From Inhella inkyongensis (lineage in GTDB: Bacteria > Pseudomonadota > Gammaproteobacteria > Burkholderiales > Burkholderiaceae_C): DNA of 64,000 nucleotides. Every line of letters begins with the position of its first letter. Position 1 is the stretch's first letter. Where the stretch lies: positions 3,782,001 through 3,846,000 of the forward strand of contig NZ_CP040709.1 in assembly GCF_005952805.1 (NCBI RefSeq), read 5' to 3'. Made by a program: the position numbers and the translations under genes. Below are positions 10,667 through 18,399 of this stretch, piece by piece. Under the pieces are notes generated by a model. That model was not told the DNA's origin and did not search any database. It was given only the letters and a program-made list of their open reading frames with translations.

Positions 10667-12129
10667 GCGTGGCCGCTCCGCAAGGGCTGCAGGCGCTGCG
10701 CAAGCTGCTCGGGCCCGAAGGCCTGATCGAGCGCGCTGGCGGCTTCGGGCCCTATGAATGCGATGGCCTGAGCGCCTACCGCGCACGCCCGCTGGCGGTG
10801 GCCATTCCGGCTGACGCAGAGCAACTGGGTGCGGTGCTGCGCATCTGCCACGAAGCCGAACTGCCCATCGTGCCGCGTGGCGCCGGCACCGGTCTTTCGG
10901 GCGGGGCCCTGCCGCACCCGCAAGGCATCACGCTGAGCCTGGCACGGCTCAACCACATCCTGGCCCTCGATCCGGCATCGCGCACCGCCCGCGTGCAATG
11001 CGGTGTGCGCAATCTGGCGATCAGCCAGGCGGCCGCGGCGCATGGCCTCTATTACGCCCCCGACCCCAGCAGCCAGATCGCCTGCACCATCGGCGGCAAT
11101 GTGGCCGAAAACGCGGGCGGCGTGCATTGCCTGAAGTACGGCCTGACCCTGCACAACGTGCTGGGCCTGCGTGGCTTCACCGCCGCCGGCGAACCCATCG
11201 AGCTGGGCAGCATGGCCGGCGCGCTCGACAGCCCCGGGGCCGACCTGCTGGCCCTTGCGATCGGCAGCGAGGGTTTGCTGTGCGTGGTCAGCGAAGTGCT
11301 GGTGCGCCTGACCCCCAAGCCGCCCGAGGCGCGCTGCCTGCTGGCCAGCTTCGGCACCGTGACCCAGGCCGCCCAGGCCGTGTGCGCGCTGATTGCCAGC
11401 GGGCTCACCCCGGCCGGCCTGGAGATGATGGACCAGGCCATGACCCGGGCCGCCGAGGACTTCGTGCACGCGGGCTACGACCTGGAGGCCGCCGCCCTGC
11501 TGCTGTGCGAGAGCGACGGCGCCCCCGAGACCGTGGCGGCCGAGATCGAACAAATGCGCGCGGTGCTGCAGGCCTGCGGCGCCACCCGCATCGAAGAGAG
11601 CCGCGACGAGGCCGAGCGCGCGCGCTTTTGGAGCGGCCGCAAGAACGCCTTCCCGGCCAGCGGGCGCATGAGCCCCGACTACCTGTGCATGGACGCCTCC
11701 ATCCCGCGCGCCCGTCTGGCCGAGATGCTGGCGGCCATCGAGGCCATGCAGACACAGTGGGGCCTGCGCTGCGCCAATGTCTTCCATGCCGGCGATGGCA
11801 ATCTGCACCCCCTGATCCTGTTCGACGGCAAGGACCCCGAACAACTGCGCCGCGCCGAGGGCTTTGGCGCGCAGATCCTGGAGACCGCCGTGGCCATGGG
11901 CGGCAGCATCACCGGCGAGCATGGGGTCGGTGTGGAGAAGCTCTCCAGCATGTGCGTGCAGTTCAGCCGCGCCGAGTTGGAGCGCTTCCAGGGCCTCAAG
12001 CAGGCCTGGGACCCGGCCGGGCGCCTGAACCCCGGCAAGGCCATTCCCGAACTGCGCCGCTGCGCCGAGGGCGGCAAGCTCTGGGTGCGAGAAGGCAAAC
12101 TGCCGCACCCCGAACTCGAACGGTTTTGA
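10663..12129 (+). CDS. glcD: Glycolate oxidase subunit GlcD-like FAD-linked oxidase
   Basis: Flavin-binding catalytic subunit that oxidises glycolate or a related 2-hydroxyacid (D-lactate is the alternative substrate). It has 488 residues; E. coli GlcD has 499. The FAD-binding PCMH segment is intact: VPRGAGTGLSGGALP (about residues 66-80), ASSQIACTIGGNVAENAGGVH-type motif near 140-160, and GSEGLLCVVSEVLVRL. The C-terminal cap has the expected HAGDGNLHPLILFD and GEHGVGVEK motifs. It starts with GTG overlapping the FIST stop and ends in an ATGA overlap with glcE. Confidence 0.92.
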   Translation: MSVAAPQGLQALRKLLGPEGLIERAGGFGPYECDGLSAYRARPLAVAIPADAEQLGAVLRICHEAELPIVPRGAGTGLSGGALPHPQGITLSLARLNHILALDPASRTARVQCGVRNLAISQAAAAHGLYYAPDPSSQIACTIGGNVAENAGGVHCLKYGLTLHNVLGLRGFTAAGEPIELGSMAGALDSPGADLLALAIGSEGLLCVVSEVLVRLTPKPPEARCLLASFGTVTQAAQAVCALIASGLTPAGLEMMDQAMTRAAEDFVHAGYDLEAAALLLCESDGAPETVAAEIEQMRAVLQACGATRIEESRDEAERARFWSGRKNAFPASGRMSPDYLCMDASIPRARLAEMLAAIEAMQTQWGLRCANVFHAGDGNLHPLILFDGKDPEQLRRAEGFGAQILETAVAMGGSITGEHGVGVEKLSSMCVQFSRAELERFQGLKQAWDPAGRLNPGKAIPELRRCAEGGKLWVREGKLPHPELERF

Positions 12130-13214
12130 TGGGCATGGACTCTCTTCGCTCGCGCGTGCGCGACGCCGCCGCGCAGGGCCAGGCGCTGGAGCTGGTGGGC
12201 CACGGCAGCAAACGCTTCTATGGCGAGGCGCCGCAGGGCCAGCCCTGGGTGTTGAGCCGCGAGCCCGCGCTGTGCGGCCTGCGCGCGCACGAACCTGCCG
12301 AGCTCTATGTGACGGCGGGGGCGGGCACGCCCCTGCGCGAGCTGGAGGCCCAGCTGGGCAGCCAGGGCCAGCAGCTGGGCTGCGAGCCGCCGCGCTTTGG
12401 CGGCGAGGGCACCGTGGGCGGGCTGATCGCCACCGCCCTGGCCGGGCCGGCACGCCCGTATTGGGGCGGCGTGCGCGATGCGCTGTTGGGCCTGACGCTG
12501 ATCGACGGCCGCGGTGAACTCCTGAAATTCGGCGGCACGGTGATGAAGAACGTCGCCGGCTTCGACGTGGCGCGCGCGATGTGCGGCGCCATGGGGACCC
12601 TGGGGCTCATCACCGAAGCCAGCTTCAAGCTCATGCCCATCCCGCAGGCGCAGGTCACGCTGCGCTTCGACGCCACGCAGGACGATGCGATCTACGCCGC
12701 CAACCAGGCGGCCCTGCAAGGGCTCCCCTTAAGCGCCAGCGCCTGGTGGAACGGCAGTCTGCTGCTGCGCCTTTCGGGCCTGGAGGCCAGCGTGCGCGCA
12801 GCCGCGAAGCGCCTGGGCGGCGACGCCCTGCCCGTCGACCTGGCCCTGGGCTTCTGGAATGGGCTGCGGCACCAGAGCGACGAGTTCTTCGCCGGCGCGG
12901 TGCGCGCCATCCAGGCCGGCAGCGGCGTGGCCATCTGGCGCCTGAGCCTGCCGCCCACGACGCCGGTGCTCAAGGTGCCGGGCGAACAACTGATCGAGTG
13001 GGGTGGCGCCCTGCGCTGGCTGGTCACGCCCCTGGCCGCGCAGGCCGTGCGCGAACTGGCCGAGCGCGCCGGCGGCCACGCCACGCTCTACGCGGCACTG
13101 GACAAGAGCGCCCCGGCCTTCACACCGGCCCAGGGCGCCGAGGCGCAGATTCGCGCGCGCCTGAAGAGCGAGTTCGACCCCAAGGGGATCTTCAATCCAG
13201 GGCGCTTGGGCTAG
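12129..13214 (+). CDS. glcE: Glycolate oxidase subunit GlcE-like FAD-binding protein
   Basis: Second flavoprotein subunit of the glycolate oxidase complex, 361 residues. Visible motifs are LVGHGSKRFYG, VTAGAGTPLRELE, FGGEGTVGGLIATALAGPARPYWG, and the strongly conserved FGGTVMKNVAGFDVARAMCGAMG. The C-terminus SEFDPKGIFNPGRLG is typical. The ATG overlaps the glcD stop; a second ATG two codons later is equally possible. The TAG stop codon is formed by the first three bases of the inverted-repeat element that follows. The iron-sulphur subunit GlcF, which normally comes next, is absent from the window. Confidence 0.9.
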   Translation: MGMDSLRSRVRDAAAQGQALELVGHGSKRFYGEAPQGQPWVLSREPALCGLRAHEPAELYVTAGAGTPLRELEAQLGSQGQQLGCEPPRFGGEGTVGGLIATALAGPARPYWGGVRDALLGLTLIDGRGELLKFGGTVMKNVAGFDVARAMCGAMGTLGLITEASFKLMPIPQAQVTLRFDATQDDAIYAANQAALQGLPLSASAWWNGSLLLRLSGLEASVRAAAKRLGGDALPVDLALGFWNGLRHQSDEFFAGAVRAIQAGSGVAIWRLSLPPTTPVLKVPGEQLIEWGGALRWLVTPLAAQAVRELAERAGGHATLYAALDKSAPAFTPAQGAEAQIRARLKSEFDPKGIFNPGRLG

Positions 13215-13460
13215 GGCCTGTTCACACCAAGCGAAGCCACGCGAAAGGGTTGCCACCAGACAAGGGCGCCCACTTTGTTGCGAAGCTCGCTGGGCTTTGT
13301 GTGGACAGCTTGGGCCCTGTGGGCCCGAGCTGCCTCACAAAGAGCAGGGCCTCTGGCCCTGCGCGGCCTGCAAGGCATGAACCCCAGCTTCGCTTCGCGT
13401 CGCGTTGGCGCCCTTTCTGGATGGCAACGCGCTGGCTTCCATTAGTGTGAACAGGCCCTA
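13212..13460. mobile_element. MITE-like palindromic element with 16-bp perfect terminal inverted repeats
   Basis: The left end TAGGGCCTGTTCACAC (13212-13227) is the exact reverse complement of the right end GTGTGAACAGGCCCTA (13445-13460). Similarity of the two arms continues inward for about 90 bp with small gaps. For example GAAGCCACGCGAAAGGG, TTGCCACCAGACAAGGGCGCC on the left pairs with the reverse complement of GGCGCCCTTTCTGGATGGCAA on the right. The whole 249 bp can fold as one long hairpin. If TA is a target duplication, the element is GGGCC...GGCCC flanked by TA. It has no transposase gene. It lies between the convergent ends of glcE and a helix-turn-helix regulator, and supplies the glcE stop codon. 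Confidence 0.75.
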
Positions 13461-13461
13461 A

Positions 13462-14202
13462 CTACGAATCGCGGCGCAAGGCCGCGAAGGGCCCGAACAG
13501 CCACGAGCGCACGGCAATCACCATGGTGTAGGGGCGCTTCTGCTCGGCCGGCAGGCGCTGGTCGGCCAGATGCTGCTGGGCGAAGTCCTGGGCCACGCGC
13601 TCCAGGCGTTCATTGAAGGCGCTGATCAGCGCCGGGCTGATCTGCCCATGCACCAGCAGCAGCTTCTCGCCCTCGCCGTCGAAGTCGGCATCGAAGAACT
13701 CGCCCACCGCGCGCTCGCGGAAGAAGCGCATCACCGGTCCGCCCGGACGCCAGCGGAAGGTCTTGGCCACCAACAGCCGGTAGCGGTTCAGCGGCCGCAG
13801 CTCGATGAAGCCCAGCCGGTCCAGCTGCGCCAGATAGCGAATGCCCTCGGCCTCATCAAAACGATAAGTACCGAGAATCTGCTCGAAGGGCCATTGCGAG
13901 AGACAGCAAATCGCCATCAACAGCAGCTTGGCATCCCCCACCACGGCCTGCTCCTGGGCCTCGCTGAGCTCGCGGCGCAGCGGCTGCGCATCGGCCACGC
14001 GCCGCGCCAGGTCGGCGAAGTCCATCTTCAAGAGCTGCAGCACCGCATCGATGCGCGACAGCGGCAGATCGCCCTCGGCCGCAAACATGCGCTTGACGCT
14101 GCTCTCGGCCAAATCAAGGTGCTGCGCCAGTTCGGCATAGGTGATGCCGGCCAGCTTGAGTTCGGCCTTCAGGGCGGCAATGAGATCGCGGGTGCTCGAC
14201 AT
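13462..14202 (-). CDS. Helix-turn-helix (XRE-like) transcriptional regulator
   Basis: A 246-residue DNA-binding protein. The N-terminal helix-turn-helix is clear: LIAALKAELKLAGITYAELA, HLDLAESSVKRMFA, and LPLSRIDAVLQLL (about residues 4-60), the pattern of a Cro/CI-type domain. The remaining 180 residues have no family I recognise; they contain LLLMAICCLSQWPFEQILGTY and a mixed helical region that could bind a ligand. The start is the ATG encoding MSSTRDLIAAL; a longer frame upstream reads into the promoter region. It is divergent from the YiaA/B gene (118 bp apart), so it may regulate that gene cluster. Confidence 0.8.
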   Translation of the reverse strand: MSSTRDLIAALKAELKLAGITYAELAQHLDLAESSVKRMFAAEGDLPLSRIDAVLQLLKMDFADLARRVADAQPLRRELSEAQEQAVVGDAKLLLMAICCLSQWPFEQILGTYRFDEAEGIRYLAQLDRLGFIELRPLNRYRLLVAKTFRWRPGGPVMRFFRERAVGEFFDADFDGEGEKLLLVHGQISPALISAFNERLERVAQDFAQQHLADQRLPAEQKRPYTMVIAVRSWLFGPFAALRRDS

Positions 14203-14319
14203 GGCCGGAAGTATCGCCACACGATTCCTCGCGGCCGGATGCAGGCCACCCAGGGCAAAGGCTTTGACCGCCGCGTAGCCCCTCGACACCATCGCGCCAC
14301 CTCAACTCAGGAGCCCTCG

Positions 14320-14766
14320 ATGTCCCGCCCCCTGCAGCGCCCCCGCGACACCCGCGCCTGGCAGATCCAGGTCTGGATCTCCTTCGGCGTGGCCGTGATG
14401 TTGTGCGGATCGGGCCTGGCCTATCTGCCGGTCAGCCCGATTGAGCGCGCCTTTCTGGTGATGGCCTATGTGTTCTGCCTCTGCACCGTCTTTGCGCTCG
14501 CCAAGTTCGTGCGCGACCGGCACGCCGGCCTGCCCGAAACCCCGGCCTGGGGCCTGGTGGTCTGGGGCGGCTTTGGCGCCGCCATGGGCCTGACCGCTTG
14601 GGGCCTGTGGGAACTGCAGATCCCGCCCGCCTTTGCCGCCTTCCTGCTGGTGGGCTGGCTATTCCTGATCTCCTCGGCCTTCACCCTGGCCAAGACCCTG
14701 CGCGATGCGCATGAAGACCGCCTGCTGCACAGCCGCAGCACCCAACGTTCGATGGAGGACGCATGA
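14320..14766 (+). CDS. YiaA/YiaB-family inner-membrane protein
   Basis: A 148-residue protein with four membrane segments arranged as two hairpins. The second hairpin carries the family signature LLVGWLFLISSAFTLAKTLRD, and the first has a diverged version (VMAYVFCLCTVFALAKFVRD). The ATG at 14320 follows a good ribosome-binding site (CAGGAG, 7 bp upstream). The stop overlaps the next gene (ATGA). The function of YiaA/B proteins is not known. It is the first gene of a run of overlapping genes extending to 20.3 kb. Confidence 0.82.
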   Translation: MSRPLQRPRDTRAWQIQVWISFGVAVMLCGSGLAYLPVSPIERAFLVMAYVFCLCTVFALAKFVRDRHAGLPETPAWGLVVWGGFGAAMGLTAWGLWELQIPPAFAAFLLVGWLFLISSAFTLAKTLRDAHEDRLLHSRSTQRSMEDA

Positions 14767-15179
14767 AAGCCCTGAACATCTTGACCTTTAACCTGAGCCT
14801 GGCCCTGGCCCTGCACCTGCCCGCCGCACAGGCCCATGGTGATCTGTCTGACCTCAGCGAAGCCTCGTTGCTGCCGGTGGCCATTTCCGCCGCGCCGTTG
14901 GCCCTGACGCTCTCGGCCGGCATGGTGCTCACCGTGGTGGCGGTGGAGGCCAGCGCCGCCGGCACCGTCTGGGTGCTGGAGCGCGCCAGCGATGGCGTGC
15001 GCATCAGCCTGAAGGTGGCCGGGCGGGCGGCGCATGCCTCGGCCCATGCCGTCGGTGCGGCCGTCGTGGTCACCGCCCTGTCCACCGGCTATGTGCTGTC
15101 CACCGCCGGCCAGGTGATCGCCTTCGTGCCCAATGCCATCGGGCAGGCCCTGCTGCACCATGAGGTGATCCGGCCATGA
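14763..15179 (+). CDS. Secreted or membrane-associated protein, no family recognised
   Basis: A 138-residue protein with an N-terminal signal peptide (LNILTFNLSLALALHLPAAQA, probable cut after AQA). The mature part has two hydrophobic stretches, SLLPVAISAAPLALTLSAGM and AVVVTALSTGYVLSTAGQVI, so it may stay in the membrane. It overlaps the stop of the YiaA/B gene and the start of the DUF2145 gene by 4 bp each, which marks it as part of the same operon. I do not recognise the family. Confidence 0.7.
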   Translation: MKALNILTFNLSLALALHLPAAQAHGDLSDLSEASLLPVAISAAPLALTLSAGMVLTVVAVEASAAGTVWVLERASDGVRISLKVAGRAAHASAHAVGAAVVVTALSTGYVLSTAGQVIAFVPNAIGQALLHHEVIRP

Positions 15180-15967
15180 GGCGCATGCTCTGCCTCATCG
15201 CCCTGCTGGCGGCCGGTGCCGCACAGGCCGGCCGCAACTGCGATGCCCCCCAGCCGCCGCGCCCTGAGCGCGTGGCGCAAAGCATGGCCCTGGCCGAGCG
15301 CACCGCCCGCGCGCTGGACGCCAGCGGCGCTGAAGCTGTGCTGCTGGGCCGCGCCGGGCAGGACCTCTCCAAATATGGGCTGCGCTGGTCGCATCTGGGT
15401 TTTGCGCTGCGCGAGGCCGCGCCCGTGGGCGAGGTGCCGGGCCGCTGGCGCGTGGTGCACAAGCTCAATGCCTGCGGCAGCGACCACGCCGGTCTGTTCC
15501 GCCAGGGTCTGGGCGAGTTCTTCCTTGACGACCCATACCGCTTCGAAGCCATCTACGCCCCCCTGCTGCCCGACGCCGCCGCCCGCCTGCGCCCGCTGCT
15601 GGACGACCGCCAGCGCGTGGCCCGCTGGCACGAGCCGCGCTACAGCGTGGTCAGCTACGCCTGGGGCGGGCGCTACCAGCAAAGCAACCAGTGGCTGCTG
15701 GAAACCCTGGCCGGCGCCCTGGAGCCGGCCGCGCAAAACCGCGAGCGTGCCCAGGCCTGGCTGCGCCTGCAGGGCTATGCGCCCGACGTCCTGCACATCA
15801 ACGCCTTGACCCGTCTGGGCGGCCGGATGACGCGCGCCAACGTGGCCTTCGACGACCATCCGAACGGCGAACGCTTCAGCGGCCGCATCGCCACCGTGGG
15901 CGCGGACTCGGTGCTGCGCTGGGCCCAGCGCGCGGGCATCGTCGGCGCACCAGTGCTCGTTCAGTAG
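15176..15967 (+). CDS. DUF2145 family secreted protein
   Basis: A 263-residue protein with a signal peptide ([16 protein letters not shown]). The mature sequence follows the DUF2145 pattern: LLGRAGQDLSKYGLRWSHLG, VVHKLNACGSDHAGLFRQGL, YSVVSYAWGGRYQQSNQWLL, and RVNVAFDDHP-like near the C-terminus. The conserved WSH...HKLN and Y-x-x-SNQW blocks look like those of a papain-like/NlpC-type fold, but this is only a resemblance. It is known mainly in betaproteobacteria. It lies in the operon with DUF2330 and RnfD-like genes and presumably acts in the periplasm. Confidence 0.82.
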   Translation: MRRMLCLIALLAAGAAQAGRNCDAPQPPRPERVAQSMALAERTARALDASGAEAVLLGRAGQDLSKYGLRWSHLGFALREAAPVGEVPGRWRVVHKLNACGSDHAGLFRQGLGEFFLDDPYRFEAIYAPLLPDAAARLRPLLDDRQRVARWHEPRYSVVSYAWGGRYQQSNQWLLETLAGALEPAAQNRERAQAWLRLQGYAPDVLHINALTRLGGRMTRANVAFDDHPNGERFSGRIATVGADSVLRWAQRAGIVGAPVLVQ

Positions 15968-16000
15968 CATCGCGCCTCGAATTCACTCGGGGAGATGACC

Positions 16001-17530
16001 ATGCGCCACCTGCTGAGCGCCCTATCGCTGCTGCTGATGGGCGGCGCGGCCCAGGCCTTTTGCGGCTTTTATGCCGGCAAGGCCGATGCCAAGCTGTTCA
16101 ATGAAGCGAGTCAGGTCGTGCTGGCGCGTGACGGCCAGCGCACCGTGCTCACCATGGTCAACGACTACGCCGGTCCCTTGAGCGAATTCGCGCTCGTGGT
16201 GCCCACGCCCCAGGTGATCCGGCAGGGCCAGGTCAAGGTGCTGGACAAGGCGGTGGTTGAGCATCTGGACGCCTATTCAGCGCCGAGGTTGGCCGAGTAC
16301 CGGGACAACGATCCCTGCCAGCTGAACCTTGGTTGGTCAGAGCGCTATCGAATTCCGCAGCCGGTTGTAACCCGGCCGCCGCCTGTACAAATGCTCACCC
16401 CCGCCGCACCGGCACGCGGCGTCACCGTGGACGCCCAGTTCACGCTGGAGGAATACGACATCGTCAGCCTCTCGGCCACGCAGTCCGACGGCCTGGAGCA
16501 GTGGCTGAGCGAGAACGGCTACCGGATTCCTGCGGGCGCCAGCGCGGCGCTCAAGCCCTATGTGGCGCAGGGCATGAAGTTCTTTGTCGCCAAAGTCAAT
16601 CTGCAGGAGCAACTGAAGACCGGCTACCAAAGCCTACGCCCCCTGCAGTTCGCTTTCGAGAGTGAGAAATTCATGCTGCCCATGCGCCTGGGCATGCTGA
16701 ATGCAGCGCCGGATCAGCCCCAGGACTTGATCGTCTATGTGCTGGGGCGCGAGGGGCGGGTGGAAAGCAGCAACTACCGAACCGTCAAGTTGCCCACCGA
16801 TGTCAATCTGCCACCCTTCGTGAAGTCGCGCTTTGCGGACTTCTACAAGGCCATGTTCGCGGAGCAGGCACGCAAGGAAGACCATCGGGTGGTGTTCACC
16901 GAATACGCCTGGGACATGGCCTGGTGCGACCCCTGTGCGGCCAATCCGCTCTCGCGTGAGGAGTTGCTGAAGCTGGGGGCGCACTGGGTGTCGGGCGCAG
17001 CCTTGGGCGGGGGTGGGGCGCAGCCGGTGGTACTGAGCCGGCTGCATCTGCGCTACACGCCGCAAAGCTTTCCGGAAGACCTGATGCTGACGCAGACCCG
17101 CGATCGCCAGAACTGGCAGGCGCGCTATGTGATTCAACAGCCCTATGCCGGCACGGTGGCGGAATGCAGTGAGCGCGTGGGCCGGGAGGACTGCGAGCGC
17201 CACTGCACGGCAAGCCTGGAAGAGCTGGACCGGACTGCGTACGGGTTGAGGAACGGGGTTCGAGAACGCCTCAGCGTGAAAACGGAGCGCGCCGGCCTTC
17301 GCAAGGAATGCGTGAGCGACTGCCAGCGCGCCAAGCTCGCGGCCATCGCGGTGGCGGCGCGCTATTACGAAAAGACCGTGCCCGAGCGGGTCGCCAAAGA
17401 AAAACTGACCTTGGCCCAGCTGACCGGCTGGAATCTGGCGGAAATCGACGCCTGGCCCGAGGCAGCGCCCTACCGCGTGCTGAGCAAGCCGCCCCGAGGC
17501 ACTTGGTGGGAGCGCCTGTGGGGGCGCTGA
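16001..17530 (+). CDS. DUF2330 domain envelope protein
   Basis: A 509-residue secreted protein. A signal peptide (HLLSALSLLLMGGAAQA) is followed by FCGFYAGKADAKLFNEASQV and VVPTPQVIRQGQVKVLD, the start of a DUF2330 domain. The central part (about residues 120-330) continues this family. The C-terminal 120 residues are Cys-containing (CSERVGREDCERHC, KECVSDCQRAK) and may form disulphides. GGGGAG-like sequence upstream sits 7 bp before the second ATG (16001), which I prefer over the ATG at 15995. Function is unknown. The 3' end overlaps the RnfD-like gene by 13 bp. Confidence 0.8.
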   Translation: MRHLLSALSLLLMGGAAQAFCGFYAGKADAKLFNEASQVVLARDGQRTVLTMVNDYAGPLSEFALVVPTPQVIRQGQVKVLDKAVVEHLDAYSAPRLAEYRDNDPCQLNLGWSERYRIPQPVVTRPPPVQMLTPAAPARGVTVDAQFTLEEYDIVSLSATQSDGLEQWLSENGYRIPAGASAALKPYVAQGMKFFVAKVNLQEQLKTGYQSLRPLQFAFESEKFMLPMRLGMLNAAPDQPQDLIVYVLGREGRVESSNYRTVKLPTDVNLPPFVKSRFADFYKAMFAEQARKEDHRVVFTEYAWDMAWCDPCAANPLSREELLKLGAHWVSGAALGGGGAQPVVLSRLHLRYTPQSFPEDLMLTQTRDRQNWQARYVIQQPYAGTVAECSERVGREDCERHCTASLEELDRTAYGLRNGVRERLSVKTERAGLRKECVSDCQRAKLAAIAVAARYYEKTVPERVAKEKLTLAQLTGWNLAEIDAWPEAAPYRVLSKPPRGTWWERLWGR

Positions 17531-18399
17531 GCGCGCTGCAGCGCACGGTCTTGAAGCCAGACGCCCGATGGTGGCAGATCGGCTTTCTCGCCAGCTTTCT
17601 GCTGTTTGGCGCGCTGTGGCACGACATCGCCATCGCACCCGCCCAGGTGCTGCTTTGTGCGCTCTCGGCCCTGGGGACCCAGGCGGCTTGGCAATGGGGC
17701 CTGCGGCTGCCCACACGGCGGCGCTGGAGCGGCTATCTGAGCGCGGCCGTCAGCACCTTGGGCATCTGCATCCTGGTGCGCTCCAACGGGCTGTGGGTGC
17801 ATCCGCTGTTGGCTGCGGTCGCCATGAGCAGCAAGTACCTGCTGCGCGCCGGGCCCGAGGCCTGCCGCAGCCATGTGCTGAATCCGGCCAATCTGGCGGC
17901 CTTTCTGGCCTGGGCCTTGTTGCCTGATGCCTGGCTGAGTCCGGGTCAATGGGGCAGCGGCAGCCTGTTGGCGTTGTGGTTCATGGCCCTGGGCCTGTGG
18001 GTGACGCGTCGGGCGCAGCGCGTGGATGTCAGCCTGGCCTTCTTGCTGGCCTGGGGCGGACTGTGCGCCGCGCGCCTCGCGGGTCTGGGCTATGCCTGGG
18101 ACCCGGGTGTGGCCATGTGGCTGCGTCAGGTGGGCAACGGCGCGGTGCTGCTGTTTGCCTTCTTCATGATCAGCGACCCGATGACCACGCCGCAGCGGCG
18201 CGTCCCCAGACTGGTCTATGCGCTGCTGGTGGCCCTGGCGGCCTTTGTGTGGCAATACCAGCTGTTTCGCCCTCATGGTCTGATCGTGACCCTGTTCGCT
18301 GCCAGCTGGCTGGTGCCGTGGATCAACCACGCTTGGCCAGCCCCCCGCGCCTCCTGGGCGCGTGAGCCTGTTTTGACATTTAAGCCGGAGTCCGCATGA
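17518..18399 (+). CDS. RnfD/NqrB-like membrane protein
   Basis: A 293-residue, highly hydrophobic protein with eight or nine membrane segments. It resembles the RnfD/NqrB subunit of Rnf and Na+-NQR redox complexes: SKYLLRAGPEACRSHVLNPAN in the middle and MISDPMTTPQRRVPRLVYA near the C-terminus, matching the family's D-P-x-T-S/T-P block. No ATG is suitably placed; a GTG at 17518 with GGGAG upstream, or a GTG at 17506, are the likely starts, both inside the DUF2330 gene. The typical S/T-G-A-T flavin-attachment motif is not visible, so it may not carry covalent FMN. The other Rnf subunits are absent. Confidence 0.72.
   Translation: MGALSALQRTVLKPDARWWQIGFLASFLLFGALWHDIAIAPAQVLLCALSALGTQAAWQWGLRLPTRRRWSGYLSAAVSTLGICILVRSNGLWVHPLLAAVAMSSKYLLRAGPEACRSHVLNPANLAAFLAWALLPDAWLSPGQWGSGSLLALWFMALGLWVTRRAQRVDVSLAFLLAWGGLCAARLAGLGYAWDPGVAMWLRQVGNGAVLLFAFFMISDPMTTPQRRVPRLVYALLVALAAFVWQYQLFRPHGLIVTLFAASWLVPWINHAWPAPRASWAREPVLTFKPESA

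Noticed and set aside
10998..12128. Extension of glcE by 377 codons upstream
   Set aside because: That part of the frame is antiphase to glcD and has low-complexity Arg/Gly/Pro content; the GlcE family starts near 12129.
17308..17517. N-terminal extension of the RnfD-like protein to 363 residues
   Set aside because: The first 70 codons lie fully inside the DUF2330 gene in another frame and are charged, unlike a membrane protein start; GTG at 17518 is preferred.
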